A stretch of DNA of 64,000 bases, taken from Bacillota bacterium. Lineage in GTDB: Bacteria > Bacillota > Negativicutes > CTSoil-072. The DNA lies in contig JAGFZV010000017.1 in NCBI GenBank assembly GCA_017889545.1, forward strand, positions 1-64,000. Reading direction: 5' to 3'. The notes under the pieces were generated by a model, which made no database searches, had not been told where the DNA came from, and was given only the letters and a program-made list of their open reading frames with translations. The position numbers were made by a program, and so were the translations under genes. The number at the start of each line of letters is the position of its first letter. The first letter of the stretch is position 1. Positions 17,384 to 27,161 of the stretch are shown here, piece after piece.

Positions 17384-18439
17384 ATGGAAAGCAAGAGCTT
17401 AACATATAAAGATGCCGGCGTCGATATCGACGCCGGCAACCGTTCAGTGGAGTTGATGAAGCAACACGTTCGTGCGACGTACCGGCCGGAGGTGCTGGGC
17501 GATATTGGCGGGTTTGGCGGTCTGTTCGCTTTAAATTCCGGGAAATACCGTCAGCCGGTTTTGGTATCGGGAACGGATGGCGTTGGCACGAAACTGCGGT
17601 TGGCATTCATGATGGATCGACATGATACGATTGGCCAGGATGCTGTGGCAATGTGTGTCAATGATATTCTGGTTCAAGGCGCAGAACCGCTTTTTTTTCT
17701 TGATTATTTAGCAGTTGGATCCTTGGAACCGGAAAAAGTTGCCACGATTGTCAGCGGTGTCGCTCGCGCCTGCAAGGAATCCGGGTGTTCCTTAATTGGC
17801 GGTGAAACTGCTGAAATGGCCGGTTTCTATCCGGACGGAGAATATGATATTGCCGGCTTTGCCGTTGGCGTCGTTGAAAAGGATCGCATTATTACCGGCG
17901 AAAAGGTTGCAGCCGGCGATGTTTTGATCGGGTTGCCTTCGACCGGCATTCATTCCAATGGCTATTCGCTGGTGCGTAAAATTTGTTTTGATGTGAACTC
18001 TTTTCAAACCGGTGAATACATTGATGAACTGGGTTGTTCTTTAGGCGAAGAATTATTGAAGCCAACCCGCCTGTATCCGAAAGTGTGCTTGCCGCTTTTG
18101 GACCGGTTTACGATCCATGGCATGGTGCACATTACGGGCGGAGGATTTTATGATAACATTCCCCGGATTTTGCCCGAAAGCTGTTCTGTGACTGTCAATA
18201 CGGAAGCTTGGCCCCGGCCGGCAATTTTCGATTGTCTGCAGCGTTGGGGCAATGTTGCGTGGCCGGAAATGTACCGGACCTTCAATATGGGTATTGGAAT
18301 GATATTGGCTGTTCCGGCTGATCAGGCGCAAGGCTTGCAAGAGGAATTGAAAGCAAGAGGGGAAGCTTCCTATTTGATTGGACAGGTCACTGCAGGAGCA
18401 AGGAAAGTTTTACTTACTGGAGGTGTCTTTGGTGCGTAA
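17384..18439 (+). CDS. purM: AIR synthetase
   Basis: 351 residues from the ATG at 17384, which follows AGGAGGGG. It closes the imidazole ring of FGAM to give AIR, using ATP. Typical marks: LTYKDAGVDIDAGN at the start, SGTDGVGTKL, GGETAEMAGFY and MGIGM near the end. Its 3' end overlaps the purN start by 8 bases. Confidence 0.97.
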   Translation: MESKSLTYKDAGVDIDAGNRSVELMKQHVRATYRPEVLGDIGGFGGLFALNSGKYRQPVLVSGTDGVGTKLRLAFMMDRHDTIGQDAVAMCVNDILVQGAEPLFFLDYLAVGSLEPEKVATIVSGVARACKESGCSLIGGETAEMAGFYPDGEYDIAGFAVGVVEKDRIITGEKVAAGDVLIGLPSTGIHSNGYSLVRKICFDVNSFQTGEYIDELGCSLGEELLKPTRLYPKVCLPLLDRFTIHGMVHITGGGFYDNIPRILPESCSVTVNTEAWPRPAIFDCLQRWGNVAWPEMYRTFNMGIGMILAVPADQAQGLQEELKARGEASYLIGQVTAGARKVLLTGGVFGA

Positions 18440-19073
18440 AACGGTGTTGGGAGTACTGGTTTCCGGCCGGGGCAGCAATCTGCAGGCGATTATCGACGCA
18501 ATCAGCGCCGATCGTCTGGATGCCAAGATTGGCTTGGTTATTAGTGACAATCCGGATGCGCACGCATTGCAGCGGGTAGCAGGGTGGAACATACCCACAG
18601 TTGTTGTTGAGCGAAAAAAATATTCTTCCCGCCAAGATTTTGAAGAGCGATTAGCAGCTGAATTTGCTCTGCATCATGTGGATTTAATTTTGCTGGCCGG
18701 TTTTATGAGAATACTGAGTTCGCACTTTATCAGCCGGTTTCCGGGAAAAATTATGAATATCCACCCGGCGCTTTTGCCGGCTTTTCCAGGGCTCAATGCG
18801 CAAAAACAGGCGCTGGACTACGGGGCAAAAGTGGCCGGCTGTACCGTGCATTTTGTGGATGAAGGGATGGACAGCGGGCCGATCATTCTGCAGGAAGCGG
18901 TGCCGGTACTGGACAATGATACCGTAGAAACGTTATCGGAACGAATTTTGCACGTGGAGCACATTTTGTATCCGCGGGCTGTGAATCTATATTGTCAGCA
19001 GCGGTTGGCAGTCGAAGGACGACGAGTAAGAATTTTACCGAAAATGCCTAAGGAGGGAGCAAAAACACAATGA
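18432..19073 (+). CDS. purN: GAR transformylase (10-formyl-THF dependent)
   Basis: 213 residues from a GTG inside the 3' end of purM; GGAGG is 7 bases upstream. It transfers a formyl group from 10-formyltetrahydrofolate to GAR. Signature regions: [12 protein letters not shown], the catalytic [12 protein letters not shown] loop with His, and [13 protein letters not shown] with the catalytic Asp. The stop overlaps the purH start (ATGA). Confidence 0.96.
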   Translation: MRKTVLGVLVSGRGSNLQAIIDAISADRLDAKIGLVISDNPDAHALQRVAGWNIPTVVVERKKYSSRQDFEERLAAEFALHHVDLILLAGFMRILSSHFISRFPGKIMNIHPALLPAFPGLNAQKQALDYGAKVAGCTVHFVDEGMDSGPIILQEAVPVLDNDTVETLSERILHVEHILYPRAVNLYCQQRLAVEGRRVRILPKMPKEGAKTQ

Positions 19074-20602
19074 AACGAGCGTTAATCAGCGTATCTGACA
19101 AAACCGGAATTATTGATTTTGCCAGGCGACTTAGCAATTTGGGAGTAGAAATCGTATCTACCGGCGGGACCATGAAGGCTTTGCGTGAAGCCGGTATTCC
19201 AGTCACCTATGTCAGCGATATCACCGGCTTTCCGGAAATTATGGATGGCCGGGTCAAAACATTAAATCCGCTTATTCACGGCGGAATATTGGCGATTCGG
19301 GATAATTCCGAACATGTTGCCCAAATGAAAGAACATGGGATCCAAGGGATTGATATGGTGGTCGTCAATTTGTATCCGTTTAAAGAAACGATTGATAAAC
19401 CCGGCGTAACCATGGAAGATGCAATTGAAAATATCGATATTGGCGGTCCGACAATGATCCGTTCGGCAGCCAAAAACTTTAAATATGTTGCCGTTGTGGT
19501 AAACCCCCAACGGTATGCGGACGTTTTGCAGGAACTGGAAGAAAATAAAGAAATTTCTGCGACTACTCTTTTAAGCCTTGCCAGGGAAGCGTTCAACCAT
19601 ACCGCCACCTATGATTCTTTGATTGATGCTTATTTGGCCGGACAATTGGGGGAAGGGAAATTCCCTAATTCCATGCATATTGTGTTGGAAAAGGTGCAGG
19701 ATTTGCGCTATGGGGAAAATCCGCATCAAAGCGCCGCATTTTATCGGGAAAAATATTTTGCCGGAGCTGGGATTGCCAACGCCAAACAATTGCATGGCAA
19801 AGAATTGTCCTTTAACAATATTGTCGATTTGGAAGCGGCCTTTAAAATTGCGGCTGAATTCGATCAACCGGCGGCGACAATTATTAAGCATACTAATCCG
19901 TGTGGAACGGGTATTGGCAGCACATTGGCCGCTGCATATAAAAAAGCGTATATGGCGGATCCGGTTTCTGCATTCGGAGGGATTGTGGCTGTAAACCGTG
20001 TAGTGGATGCGGCGACAGCCACTCAGATCGGCGAAATCTTTATTGAAGCCGTGATTGCTCCAGGCTTTGAGCCGGAGGCGCTGGAGATTTTGATCCAGAA
20101 GAAAAATATTCGTCTGCTGTCGGCTCAGATGGAACAGGATAGCAGCAAGCTTGGTTTTGACATGAAGCGGGTTACCGGAGGAATATTGGTGCAGGATTAT
20201 GATCTTCCGGAAAAAACGGACTTGCAGGTTGTGACGAAGAGAACTCCGACGGATGAAGAAATGGAGCAGTTGAAGTTTGCCTGGAAGGTGGTAAAGCATG
20301 TAAAATCCAACGCCATCGTTGTTGCGGGCAAAGATCAGACGCTGGGGATCGGCGCCGGACAGATGAACCGGGTTGGTTCCGCCGGAATTGCGCTCAATCA
20401 GGCTGGTGAACAGGCGAAAGGCGCAGTGCTGGCTTCGGATGCGTTTTTTCCGTTTCGGGACACAGTGGATGCAGCGGCAAAGGCCGGCATTACTGCGATT
20501 ATTCAACCGGGCGGATCGATGCGTGATGAAGAATCGATCCAGGCGGCCGATGAACATGGAATTGCCATGGTGTTTACCGGCGTGCGGCACTTTAAACATT
20601 AA
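19070..20602 (+). CDS. purH: bifunctional AICAR transformylase / IMP cyclohydrolase
   Basis: 510 residues, normal length. The N-terminal MGS-like cyclohydrolase domain ([31 protein letters not shown]) is followed by the AICAR formyltransferase domain with KHTNPCG and SNAIVVA. It completes IMP from AICAR. Translationally coupled to purN through an ATGA overlap. Confidence 0.98.
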   Translation: MKRALISVSDKTGIIDFARRLSNLGVEIVSTGGTMKALREAGIPVTYVSDITGFPEIMDGRVKTLNPLIHGGILAIRDNSEHVAQMKEHGIQGIDMVVVNLYPFKETIDKPGVTMEDAIENIDIGGPTMIRSAAKNFKYVAVVVNPQRYADVLQELEENKEISATTLLSLAREAFNHTATYDSLIDAYLAGQLGEGKFPNSMHIVLEKVQDLRYGENPHQSAAFYREKYFAGAGIANAKQLHGKELSFNNIVDLEAAFKIAAEFDQPAATIIKHTNPCGTGIGSTLAAAYKKAYMADPVSAFGGIVAVNRVVDAATATQIGEIFIEAVIAPGFEPEALEILIQKKNIRLLSAQMEQDSSKLGFDMKRVTGGILVQDYDLPEKTDLQVVTKRTPTDEEMEQLKFAWKVVKHVKSNAIVVAGKDQTLGIGAGQMNRVGSAGIALNQAGEQAKGAVLASDAFFPFRDTVDAAAKAGITAIIQPGGSMRDEESIQAADEHGIAMVFTGVRHFKH

Positions 20603-20635
20603 TTTACCTGCACGAGATTGAGAAGAGGTGAAATT

Positions 20636-21907
20636 TTGCGGATATTAGTCATCGGCGGCGGCGGACGGGAACATGCATTAGTATGGAAACTGAAAATGAG
20701 CAGCCGCGTGGATCAAATTTACTGTATTCCCGGCAATCCCGGTATCGCGGAATTGGCGGAATGTGTGTCGCTTGACATGAGTGATAATGAGAAATTAGCG
20801 CAGTTTGCGTTAGCTCAGCAGATCGACCTGACGGTGGTTGGACCGGAAATGCCGCTTACGAATGGGGTTGTGGATTGTTTTAAGAAATATAACCTGAAAA
20901 TTTTCGGACCGTCACAAGCCGCGGCTCAGCTTGAGGGCTCTAAGGAATTTGCCAAAAAACTGATGCGCAAATATCGGGTTCCTACCGGTGATTTCGTTGT
21001 TTTCACTGAATATGAAGCAGCACGTCAATATGTTCTTTCCCATGAAGCTCCCCTGGTGATTAAAGCGGACGGGCTAGCGGCCGGAAAAGGCGTAGTTGTG
21101 GCGATGAGCCGGGAAGAAGCACTGACGGCGTTGGAAGATATGATGTGCAGTCAGGTGTTTGGCAGCGCAGGCAATAAAGTCGTGATTGAGGAGTTTCTCA
21201 GCGGTGAGGAGGCATCACTGCTCGTCTTTACCGATGGCTATACGGCGGTACCGATGGTTGCGGCCCAAGACCACAAGCGGGCTTTGGATGGCGATATGGG
21301 ACCGAATACCGGCGGAATGGGCACGTATGCGCCGGCGCCGGTGATCACGCCTGCCATCAAAGATCAGGTAATGAAGGAAATCGTTCAGCCGGTTGTTGAC
21401 GGGATGCGGACGGAAGGCTGCACCTATTGCGGCTGTTTATACGCCGGTCTGATGATTACGGCAGATGGACCGAAAGTCATTGAATTCAATGCCCGCTTCG
21501 GCGATCCGGAAACACAGGTGGTATTGCCGCTGCTGAAAAGCGATTTAGCCGTTGTCATGGAGGCTTGTGTTGATCAGAAGCTGGATACGGTGGCTGTGGA
21601 ATGGGAAGACCAGGCGGCTGTTTGCGTTGTATTGGCGGCCGGCGGTTACCCGGGCAGTTATGACAAAGGAGCCGTTATCGAGGGCTTAGCGGAGGCAAAA
21701 GACGCCGGAGCAACTGTTTTTCATGCTGGAACTGCTTTCAATGCCGAAGGCAGCATCGTAACCAACGGCGGTCGGGTTTTGGGCGTTACAGTGGCTGCTA
21801 TCGACCTTTCCGCTGCAATTGAAAAAGTCTATGACGCTGTAAAGTGCATTCATTTTACAGGGATGCAGTACCGAAAAGATATTGCGCATCGCGCGTTGAA
21901 CAGATAA
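20636..21907 (+). CDS. purD: GAR synthetase
   Basis: 423 residues from a TTG at 20636, chosen because AGAGGTG lies 5 bases upstream and the product then starts MRILVIGGGGREHA, as expected; a TTG at 20618 would add six unusual residues. ATP-grasp enzyme joining glycine to phosphoribosylamine. The ATP-binding region includes KADGLAAGKGV and the metal site EFNARFGDPETQ. Last gene of the operon, followed by a strong bidirectional terminator. Confidence 0.96.
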   Translation: MRILVIGGGGREHALVWKLKMSSRVDQIYCIPGNPGIAELAECVSLDMSDNEKLAQFALAQQIDLTVVGPEMPLTNGVVDCFKKYNLKIFGPSQAAAQLEGSKEFAKKLMRKYRVPTGDFVVFTEYEAARQYVLSHEAPLVIKADGLAAGKGVVVAMSREEALTALEDMMCSQVFGSAGNKVVIEEFLSGEEASLLVFTDGYTAVPMVAAQDHKRALDGDMGPNTGGMGTYAPAPVITPAIKDQVMKEIVQPVVDGMRTEGCTYCGCLYAGLMITADGPKVIEFNARFGDPETQVVLPLLKSDLAVVMEACVDQKLDTVAVEWEDQAAVCVVLAAGGYPGSYDKGAVIEGLAEAKDAGATVFHAGTAFNAEGSIVTNGGRVLGVTVAAIDLSAAIEKVYDAVKCIHFTGMQYRKDIAHRALNR

Positions 21908-21935
21908 GAATCACCGGCAGTTGCAAAGTGAGTTG

Positions 21936-21989
21936 CAGAAACAAAAAGTGAGTGGCAGTCTTTTGACCGTCACTCACTTTTTGTTTCTG
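21936..21989. terminator. bidirectional terminator between purD and the symporter
   Basis: Perfect 19-bp inverted repeat CAGAAACAAAAAGTGAGTG / CACTCACTTTTTGTTTCTG with a 16-base loop. A-rich on one arm and T-rich on the other, so it can end both purD (plus) and the symporter gene (minus). Confidence 0.8.
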
Positions 21990-22013
21990 TTCAGGTGTGT
22001 GGCTCAACAAAGA

Positions 22014-23465
22014 TTATCCTTTGTTTGACTCAGGTTTGTAGGTCATCGCACTAATGGCGACAAAAACGACCATGTTAATCACCAGTGCAACAAAACCGGC
22101 ATTCAGGTGTTGGCCAAGGAAAGGCACAGGATCCATTTTGCCTAAGATAAGGCCGAAGACAAGGATTTCGCCGATCAATACGCCGCAGAATGCACCGAGC
22201 TTAGTCGCTTTCTTCCAGAACACTCCCAATACCAACATGGGGAAAAATTGAGTAACGCCGGAGTAACCGGTGAGAAGCAGATTGACCAGCATGTTGGGCA
22301 AATAAATTGCAAGAAGAAGAGCAATGGTAGTTAAAACGAGTACCATGACTCGGGCTATTTTACCCATGGATTCCGAACTTGTATTTTTGCCTATTGTTTT
22401 TCCATAAACGTTCCGGGAGAAGAGCATGGATGTGGAGAGGAGTAAATCCGCTGCCGGGATCATACAGGCCAATGCGCCGGCACCGCCAACCAGTCCAAGA
22501 GCCCAGCCTGGGAAGGTTTGCTGCACAATAGCCATAAAGGCCATATCCGGCGTTTTTAAGGCGGGAACGAGAACCAATAAGGCGGTGAAGCCGATCAACA
22601 TGGGGAATACTAAGCAGATTTGATAGAGCGGAAGATATACCGCATTGTGACGAAGAACGTCCGCGCTTTTGGCGCTGAAACTGTTTGCGGCAAAATGGGG
22701 CCACATATAAAAACCTAAACTAGTCAGAACCAATGTTGACATGACCCAGCCCACATCCAACGCTTTGGTTCCGCCTGGCAAGGCCAGAAAGCCGGGTTTC
22801 GCCGCTTCAACAGCTTCGAACATGCCGCCTACGCTGCCAAAGTAATGAATGGGCAGATAAAGACCGAAAAATACCACTGCGACAATCATGACAACGTCTT
22901 TAATCACTGCCGTTGTTGCAACGCCTTTTAATCCACTCGTATAAACAAAAACCGCCACCATGGAGAAGGCCATCAGCATTGCTTGAACACGGCTGATTTG
23001 CCCATAGGAACAAGTTTCAATAATCAGTCCCAAACCGGTTAATTGCAGTTGCAGATAAGGCAATAAAAAGGCAACGCCGATCACTGCGGTTAGAATACCT
23101 AAGGTTCTACTTTTATAAATATGCTCTACTAAGTCCGGTTGAGTCATCAGACCGTATTTACGGCCCAGTGGGGCGAACGCCGGTAATACATAATACCCGA
23201 CAAGATAGGCTAAGGCTCCATAACCGAGAATGTAGAAGGTTGGACCTCCGCGGGCATAAGCCCATCCGCTGGCGCCCAAAAAAGCAAACGCGGTATAAAT
23301 TTCACCTGCTAGAATAAACCAGTTTAACCATCTGCCGAAATTACGGCCACCAACCGCCCATTCTTCCAAACTCATTTTTTTATTCATGCCGGGCACCATG
23401 CCGACAATCGTAATGCCGATAACAAAAACAAAAATAATTGCCAAAGCCATTGATTCACTGCTCAT
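22014..23465 (-). CDS. sodium:solute symporter family protein
   Basis: 483 residues, mostly hydrophobic, with about 13 predicted membrane helices typical of the SSS family. The early region (EEWAVGGRNFGRWLNWFILAGEIYTAFAF) and the segment GYYVLPAFAPLGRKYGLMTQPDLVEHIY are characteristic, and the order suggests the pantothenate/monocarboxylate branch. The substrate cannot be told. It is transcribed with a DUF3311 protein that starts the operon, and both diverge from the TetR gene at 23922. Confidence 0.9.
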   Translation of the reverse strand: MSSESMALAIIFVFVIGITIVGMVPGMNKKMSLEEWAVGGRNFGRWLNWFILAGEIYTAFAFLGASGWAYARGGPTFYILGYGALAYLVGYYVLPAFAPLGRKYGLMTQPDLVEHIYKSRTLGILTAVIGVAFLLPYLQLQLTGLGLIIETCSYGQISRVQAMLMAFSMVAVFVYTSGLKGVATTAVIKDVVMIVAVVFFGLYLPIHYFGSVGGMFEAVEAAKPGFLALPGGTKALDVGWVMSTLVLTSLGFYMWPHFAANSFSAKSADVLRHNAVYLPLYQICLVFPMLIGFTALLVLVPALKTPDMAFMAIVQQTFPGWALGLVGGAGALACMIPAADLLLSTSMLFSRNVYGKTIGKNTSSESMGKIARVMVLVLTTIALLLAIYLPNMLVNLLLTGYSGVTQFFPMLVLGVFWKKATKLGAFCGVLIGEILVFGLILGKMDPVPFLGQHLNAGFVALVINMVVFVAISAMTYKPESNKG

Positions 23466-23500
23466 GTTCCATCACCCTTTCTTTTTCAGACATTTCACGA

Positions 23501-23698
23501 TTAAGAATCCTGGTTGTTTTTAGAATCGATGTGGTATAGACATTTGATACATATGAAAGCGACGAAGATGCCGGCGATGAGCCAAAAAGCTAAGAACGGC
23601 AGTCCAAAAACAATCGGTTTTACCCGATTAACAAAAGGGATCATCCCGATTGTCCAAATAAATGGGATTAACGTTAAGATCACTTTGACCGGATTCAT
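23501..23698 (-). CDS. DUF3311 small membrane protein
   Basis: 65 residues, two membrane helices, clear AGGAGG site. Small proteins of this family (DUF3311) are regularly encoded just upstream of SSS symporters and are thought to be accessory subunits, as here: it precedes the symporter gene by 35 bases. The short polar C terminus is HIDSKNNQDS. Confidence 0.8.
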   Translation of the reverse strand: MNPVKVILTLIPFIWTIGMIPFVNRVKPIVFGLPFLAFWLIAGIFVAFICIKCLYHIDSKNNQDS

Positions 23699-23921
23699 TT
23701 TTTGTACCTCCTTTTTTTTCAGTATATCCTTTATAATAGTAGTTTTTCCTCTTACTTACAAGGGTATATAGGGAATTTCTTGCAAAAAAATGGACGTTAT
23801 CATTCATATTGTTGTAAGTTTGTAACGTTTTGAGTCGTCATATGATGCAAATGTGCGTGCATTTGACAGAGGGAGAGGGAGTTTTTATAATAAAAAAGGA
23901 ATGCAATATCGGAGGATTAAG

Positions 23922-24572
23922 ATGAAGATGACACAAGCAGACACTTTACATGACGCTTCACGCACCAAACGTCAGCAGATACTGGATGCAGCCTATACGG
24001 TTTTTTCCCGCAAAGGCTTTCACCGGGCGACCGTCGATGAAATTATTGCGTTGGCTGACACAGGAAAAGGAACTGTATATAATTATTTTACGAATAAAGA
24101 GCAGCTGTTTTATACACTGGTAACTGAAAAAAGCGTTCCGTTTGAACATGCATTAGGAGAAGTGGCCCGTTCTCCCCAACCTGTCTTAATGAAGATAGAA
24201 AATATGATCCGTCTTTTTTTACGCTTTTATTTGGATAATGGCGGATTGTGGCGCGTTCTGATGCATGAAATGCGTGGATTTGGCAGTGAACGATACTCGG
24301 CATTGAGTTTGGAGCAAAGAGAAAAACATCAAAATTCTTTTCGTGAAACGATTGGCATGCTGCAAATGGTCTTAGATGAAGGAATCCAAAACGGAGTTTT
24401 CAAGGAATGCGATACAAAAAAAGCGGCTTATGCCCTGTTTAGCGTGATTATAACCATGGTGTTTCAAAATTTTATTGACGATGATATTGAGGATACAGCG
24501 CATATGATTGCGGATGTATTCTTCTATGGAGTCGCAAAAGTTGAAAAAGCGCAATCTGCAACAAACGGATAA
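23922..24572 (+). CDS. TetR-family transcriptional regulator
   Basis: 216 residues from the ATG at 23922 (GGAGG 6 bases upstream). The N-terminal helix-turn-helix spans about residues 13-60 (RQQILDAAYTVFSRKGFHRATV, split by convention, then GKGTVYNYFTNKEQLF); the rest is a ligand-binding helical domain. Divergent from the DUF3311-symporter pair, so it may control them. The stop codon lies inside the left arm of a dispersed palindromic repeat, so the C-terminal residues ATNG are encoded by the repeat. Confidence 0.9.
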   Translation: MKMTQADTLHDASRTKRQQILDAAYTVFSRKGFHRATVDEIIALADTGKGTVYNYFTNKEQLFYTLVTEKSVPFEHALGEVARSPQPVLMKIENMIRLFLRFYLDNGGLWRVLMHEMRGFGSERYSALSLEQREKHQNSFRETIGMLQMVLDEGIQNGVFKECDTKKAAYALFSVIITMVFQNFIDDDIEDTAHMIADVFFYGVAKVEKAQSATNG

Positions 24573-24632
24573 TATCCAACGCTTCGACTCTATCGCTTGA
24601 CCTCCGCTTTTGGATAATTATCCGTTTGTTGC
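24558..24632. repeat. palindromic repeat family 2, copy 1
   Basis: Inverted repeat GCAACAAACGGATAATATCC ... GGATAATTATCCGTTTGTTGC around a central CGCTTCGACTCTATCGCTTG-type core. The reverse complement of 38240-38335 contains nearly the same unit (GGATAATATCCAAAGCTTCG, then CGCTTGACCTC and GGATATTATCC). It overlaps the tetR stop codon and could also act as a terminator. Confidence 0.75.
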
Positions 24633-24639
24633 TTCAGGT

Positions 24640-24732
24640 TTTTGGCCGCCTCACGGGCCTCGCCGTTCCTGGTATCTCAACCTTTTTGAATAGCCTGTTG
24701 GATTATAACGTAGTTGAAAAAGCCAATCTGCA
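24640..24732. repeat. palindromic repeat family 1, degenerate copy
   Basis: Matches the right half of the copies at 29230 and 38064: GTTCCTGGTATCTCAACC, TTTTTGAATAGCCTGTTG, then the shared tail TTGAAAAAGCCAATCTG. The left arm and central hairpin are largely lost. It lies directly after repeat family 2. Confidence 0.65.
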
Positions 24733-24783
24733 GTGAAACAAATGGAAAGAGCGGGGTGCACCCGCTCTTTCCATTTGTTTCAC
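24733..24783. terminator. perfect 23-bp palindrome at the metQ stop
   Basis: GTGAAACAAATGGAAAGAGC continuing to GGG (24733-24755) is perfectly complementary to 24761-24783 around a 5-base loop. The metQ stop codon (minus strand) lies within it. No T-run follows, so it may be a transcript-end stabiliser rather than a classic terminator. Confidence 0.6.
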
Positions 24784-25592
24784 CAGGCTGTCAGTATGGC
24801 GCCTTTAAAATGATCATTGATGAACTGCTTCACTTCCTCTGAATGATAGGCCAGGATGAATTTTTGCACCTCAGGGCGATCCTGATCTCTTGTCCGAACG
24901 GCAATGACGTTAGTGTACGGAGAATCTACAGCTTCCAGGATCAAAGCGTCTTTTGTCGGGATAAGGCCGGCGATGACGGCATAATTGCTATTGATAACGG
25001 CCAAATCAACCCCATCAAGTAAACGGGAAATATGTCCCGCATCGCCTTCTTTAATGACCAATTCTTTTGGATTGTTTATGATATCTGCGGTAGTGGCGTT
25101 ATAGCCGCTCAAAGGTTTTAACGTTACTAATCCAGCCCTAGCCAATAATTGCAGGGACCTTCCACTATTTGCCGGATCATTGGGGATAAGGATGGTAGAC
25201 TTTGCCGCAATATCTTCCAAGCGATTTATTTTTTTCGAATAGATACCTATTGGGAAAAGCATTGTTTTGGCTATCGGTGTAATTTCATATTTTCGGTCCT
25301 TTACCAGACTGTCCAGATACAATTGATGTTGAAAACTGTTCAGATCAATATCGCCTTGATTGAGCGCCGCATTAGGCTGTAGGTAATCATTAAATTCGAC
25401 AATTACAATTTTCAAGCCGTTTTTTTCAGCGACATTCTTCACAGTTTCCATGATTTCTGCATGGGGTCCGGCAGTGACGCCGACCTTTAACACGTCCGTG
25501 CCTGCTGTAGGCAATGTAGTCAAATGGATGCCGGTGAATAGTGCAAAAAGCAGGCAGACAAGGGAAACCAGCGCAGTAAGGAACTTTTTCAT
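24780..25592 (-). CDS. metQ: MetQ-like substrate-binding protein
   Basis: 270 residues from the ATG at 25592, which gives a normal signal sequence (MKKFLTALVSLVCLLFALFT); the frame is open further but that part overlaps the upstream gene. The NlpA/MetQ fold follows (VGVTAGPHAEIMETVKNVAE, DLNSFQHQLYLD, IPNDPANSGRSLQLL). The usual lipobox (L-A/S-G-C) is not evident; the only nearby Cys is in SLVCLLF. It is in a SAM-riboswitch operon, which supports methionine uptake. No metN or metI is adjacent, so it would need a permease encoded elsewhere. Confidence 0.8.
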   Translation of the reverse strand: MKKFLTALVSLVCLLFALFTGIHLTTLPTAGTDVLKVGVTAGPHAEIMETVKNVAEKNGLKIVIVEFNDYLQPNAALNQGDIDLNSFQHQLYLDSLVKDRKYEITPIAKTMLFPIGIYSKKINRLEDIAAKSTILIPNDPANSGRSLQLLARAGLVTLKPLSGYNATTADIINNPKELVIKEGDAGHISRLLDGVDLAVINSNYAVIAGLIPTKDALILEAVDSPYTNVIAVRTRDQDRPEVQKFILAYHSEEVKQFINDHFKGAILTAW

Positions 25593-25603
25593 AAAATCAA
25601 GAC

Positions 25604-26776
25604 TTATTGCCGGGTCTGAAGTTTTTTCAGGCGTTCCACTGCGGCTTCCAAGGTGGCAAACTGTTTGCAGAAACAAAAACGGATATAGTTGCGGCCGTCT
25701 GGTATTTCATCACGATAAAAGCTTGAGCAGGGGACAACTGCCACTCCGATTTCTGCGGTCAAATATTTGGCGAAGGTTACGTCGTCATCCAGACTGAATT
25801 TGTCGAACCGCGCCATAATATAATACGCTCCGTTCGGGCGAACGCAGTCAAAACCAATCTCTTGCAGATTTTTCAAAAGGTAATCACGGCGCTGGACGTA
25901 AAAATCACTAAGATGCTCATAATAATCCGGACTAAAACGCAAAGCTTCCGCGGCTGCGACCTGAAGCGGCGCTGCCGCGCCCACGGTTAAAAAGTCGTGG
26001 ACTTTACGGACCGACTGTGTAATTTCCGGAGACGCGATGACATAACCAATGCGCCAGCCTGTGGCACTGTAAGTTTTCGATATTCCGTTGATGGTAAGCG
26101 TCCGGCCGGCCATTCCCGGCAACGTTGCCAGCGGTATATGACGGGTTCCGTCGTACACGAGATGTTCGTAAATTTCGTCTGTGATGGCCAATACGTTGTG
26201 TTTTATGCATAACTCAGCGATGAATTCCAGTTCTTCACGAGAAAAAGCAGTACCGGTCGGGTTATTTGGCGTGTTGATCACAATTGCGCGGGTTTTATCG
26301 GACATTGCCGCTTCAAGTTCTTTGGGGTCAAAACGGAATTCCGGCGGATGCAGACGCACGTATTTGGGTATGGCGCCGCACAGGATGACATCTGGTCCAT
26401 AGTTTTCATAGAAAGGTTCGAAAATGATCACTTCATCGCCAGGGTTTACGGTAGCCAACAGAGAGGCGACCATGCATTCAGTCGCCCCGCAGCAAACGGT
26501 GATTTGGCTTTCCGGATCAATGTCCATATTATATTCCTGTTTGTTTTTCCAGGCGATTGCATCTCTCAAAGCCTTTGTACCCCAAGTAATAGCATATTGG
26601 TTATGATCGGCATTGATAGCCCGGACTGCTGCTTGCTTGAGAGCTTCCGGCGCCGGGAAATCGGGAAAACCCTGTGCGAGATTAATTGCCTGATGTTGGG
26701 CAGCAATCCGTGACATTTCACGGATAACCGATTCTGTAAAACGTGCTGCTTTTTCGGATGCAAAGGATTGATTCAT
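25604..26776 (-). CDS. PLP aminotransferase, probably methionine-related
   Basis: 390 residues from the ATG at 26776 (GGGAG 9 bases upstream). Class I/II fold-type I aminotransferase with LAQGFPDFPAPEAL, NNPTGTAFSREEL, the PLP lysine in GISKTYSATGWRIGY and RFCFCK at the end. It is close in pattern to the MtnE/YbdL-type enzymes that use methionine or its keto acid. The SAM riboswitch upstream and the metQ gene downstream make a role in methionine salvage or uptake likely. Exact substrate unproven. Confidence 0.85.
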   Translation of the reverse strand: MNQSFASEKAARFTESVIREMSRIAAQHQAINLAQGFPDFPAPEALKQAAVRAINADHNQYAITWGTKALRDAIAWKNKQEYNMDIDPESQITVCCGATECMVASLLATVNPGDEVIIFEPFYENYGPDVILCGAIPKYVRLHPPEFRFDPKELEAAMSDKTRAIVINTPNNPTGTAFSREELEFIAELCIKHNVLAITDEIYEHLVYDGTRHIPLATLPGMAGRTLTINGISKTYSATGWRIGYVIASPEITQSVRKVHDFLTVGAAAPLQVAAAEALRFSPDYYEHLSDFYVQRRDYLLKNLQEIGFDCVRPNGAYYIMARFDKFSLDDDVTFAKYLTAEIGVAVVPCSSFYRDEIPDGRNYIRFCFCKQFATLEAAVERLKKLQTRQ

Positions 26777-26833
26777 GTACAAACACTCCCTGTTTCAATA
26801 TTTCTTGGTTGATTTCTTGCTGAAAAAAGGCAA

Positions 26834-26864
26834 TAAAAAAGCCTCTTCGCAAGATGAAGAGGCT
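26834..26864 (-). terminator. terminator of the SAM riboswitch
   Basis: On the minus strand AGCCTCTTC / GAAGAGGCT with a 7-base loop, followed by TTTTTTATTG. The sequence CTTCATC inside it can pair with GATGAAG at the 3' side of the aptamer's basal stem, giving the antiterminator alternative. Confidence 0.85.
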
Positions 26865-26875
26865 GGTATTTAACC

Positions 26876-26990
26876 ATTCTTCATCTTTCAGGAAATAATT
26901 CCTGAAGGAATTGGCACCGTTTCGCAAAAAAGCGATGGTTGCCGCAGCGTCATTGGGCCCGTCCCTCAGCCGGCTCTTGATGAAAAAGCG
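26876..26990 (-). promoter_or_regulatory. SAM-I (S-box) riboswitch
   Basis: Read on the minus strand: TCATCAAGAGCCGG, CTGAGGGACGGGCCCAATGA, GCGGCAACC, GGTGCCAATTCC and AAAGATGAAGAA, the conserved S-box blocks in order. In this class SAM binding causes termination. It would shut off the aminotransferase and metQ when SAM is plentiful. Confidence 0.95.
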
Positions 26991-27161
26991 CTTAGTATCA
27001 AATTAATTGAAATAATATCATTTTACAAAATATCTGTCAATAGAGGATAAAAAATATTTATATTTTCAGCATTTAAAGAATGAAAGGAGTGCAGAAGGAA
27101 AATACCGTTAAGAGGCGAATAAAAAGCCATAATGAATAATGTGCTATGAGGAGCGATGATA

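Noticed and set aside
19571-20599. 342-residue minus-strand frame
   Set aside because: Antisense of purH; a His/Arg/Ile-rich composition typical of shadow frames and no known domain.
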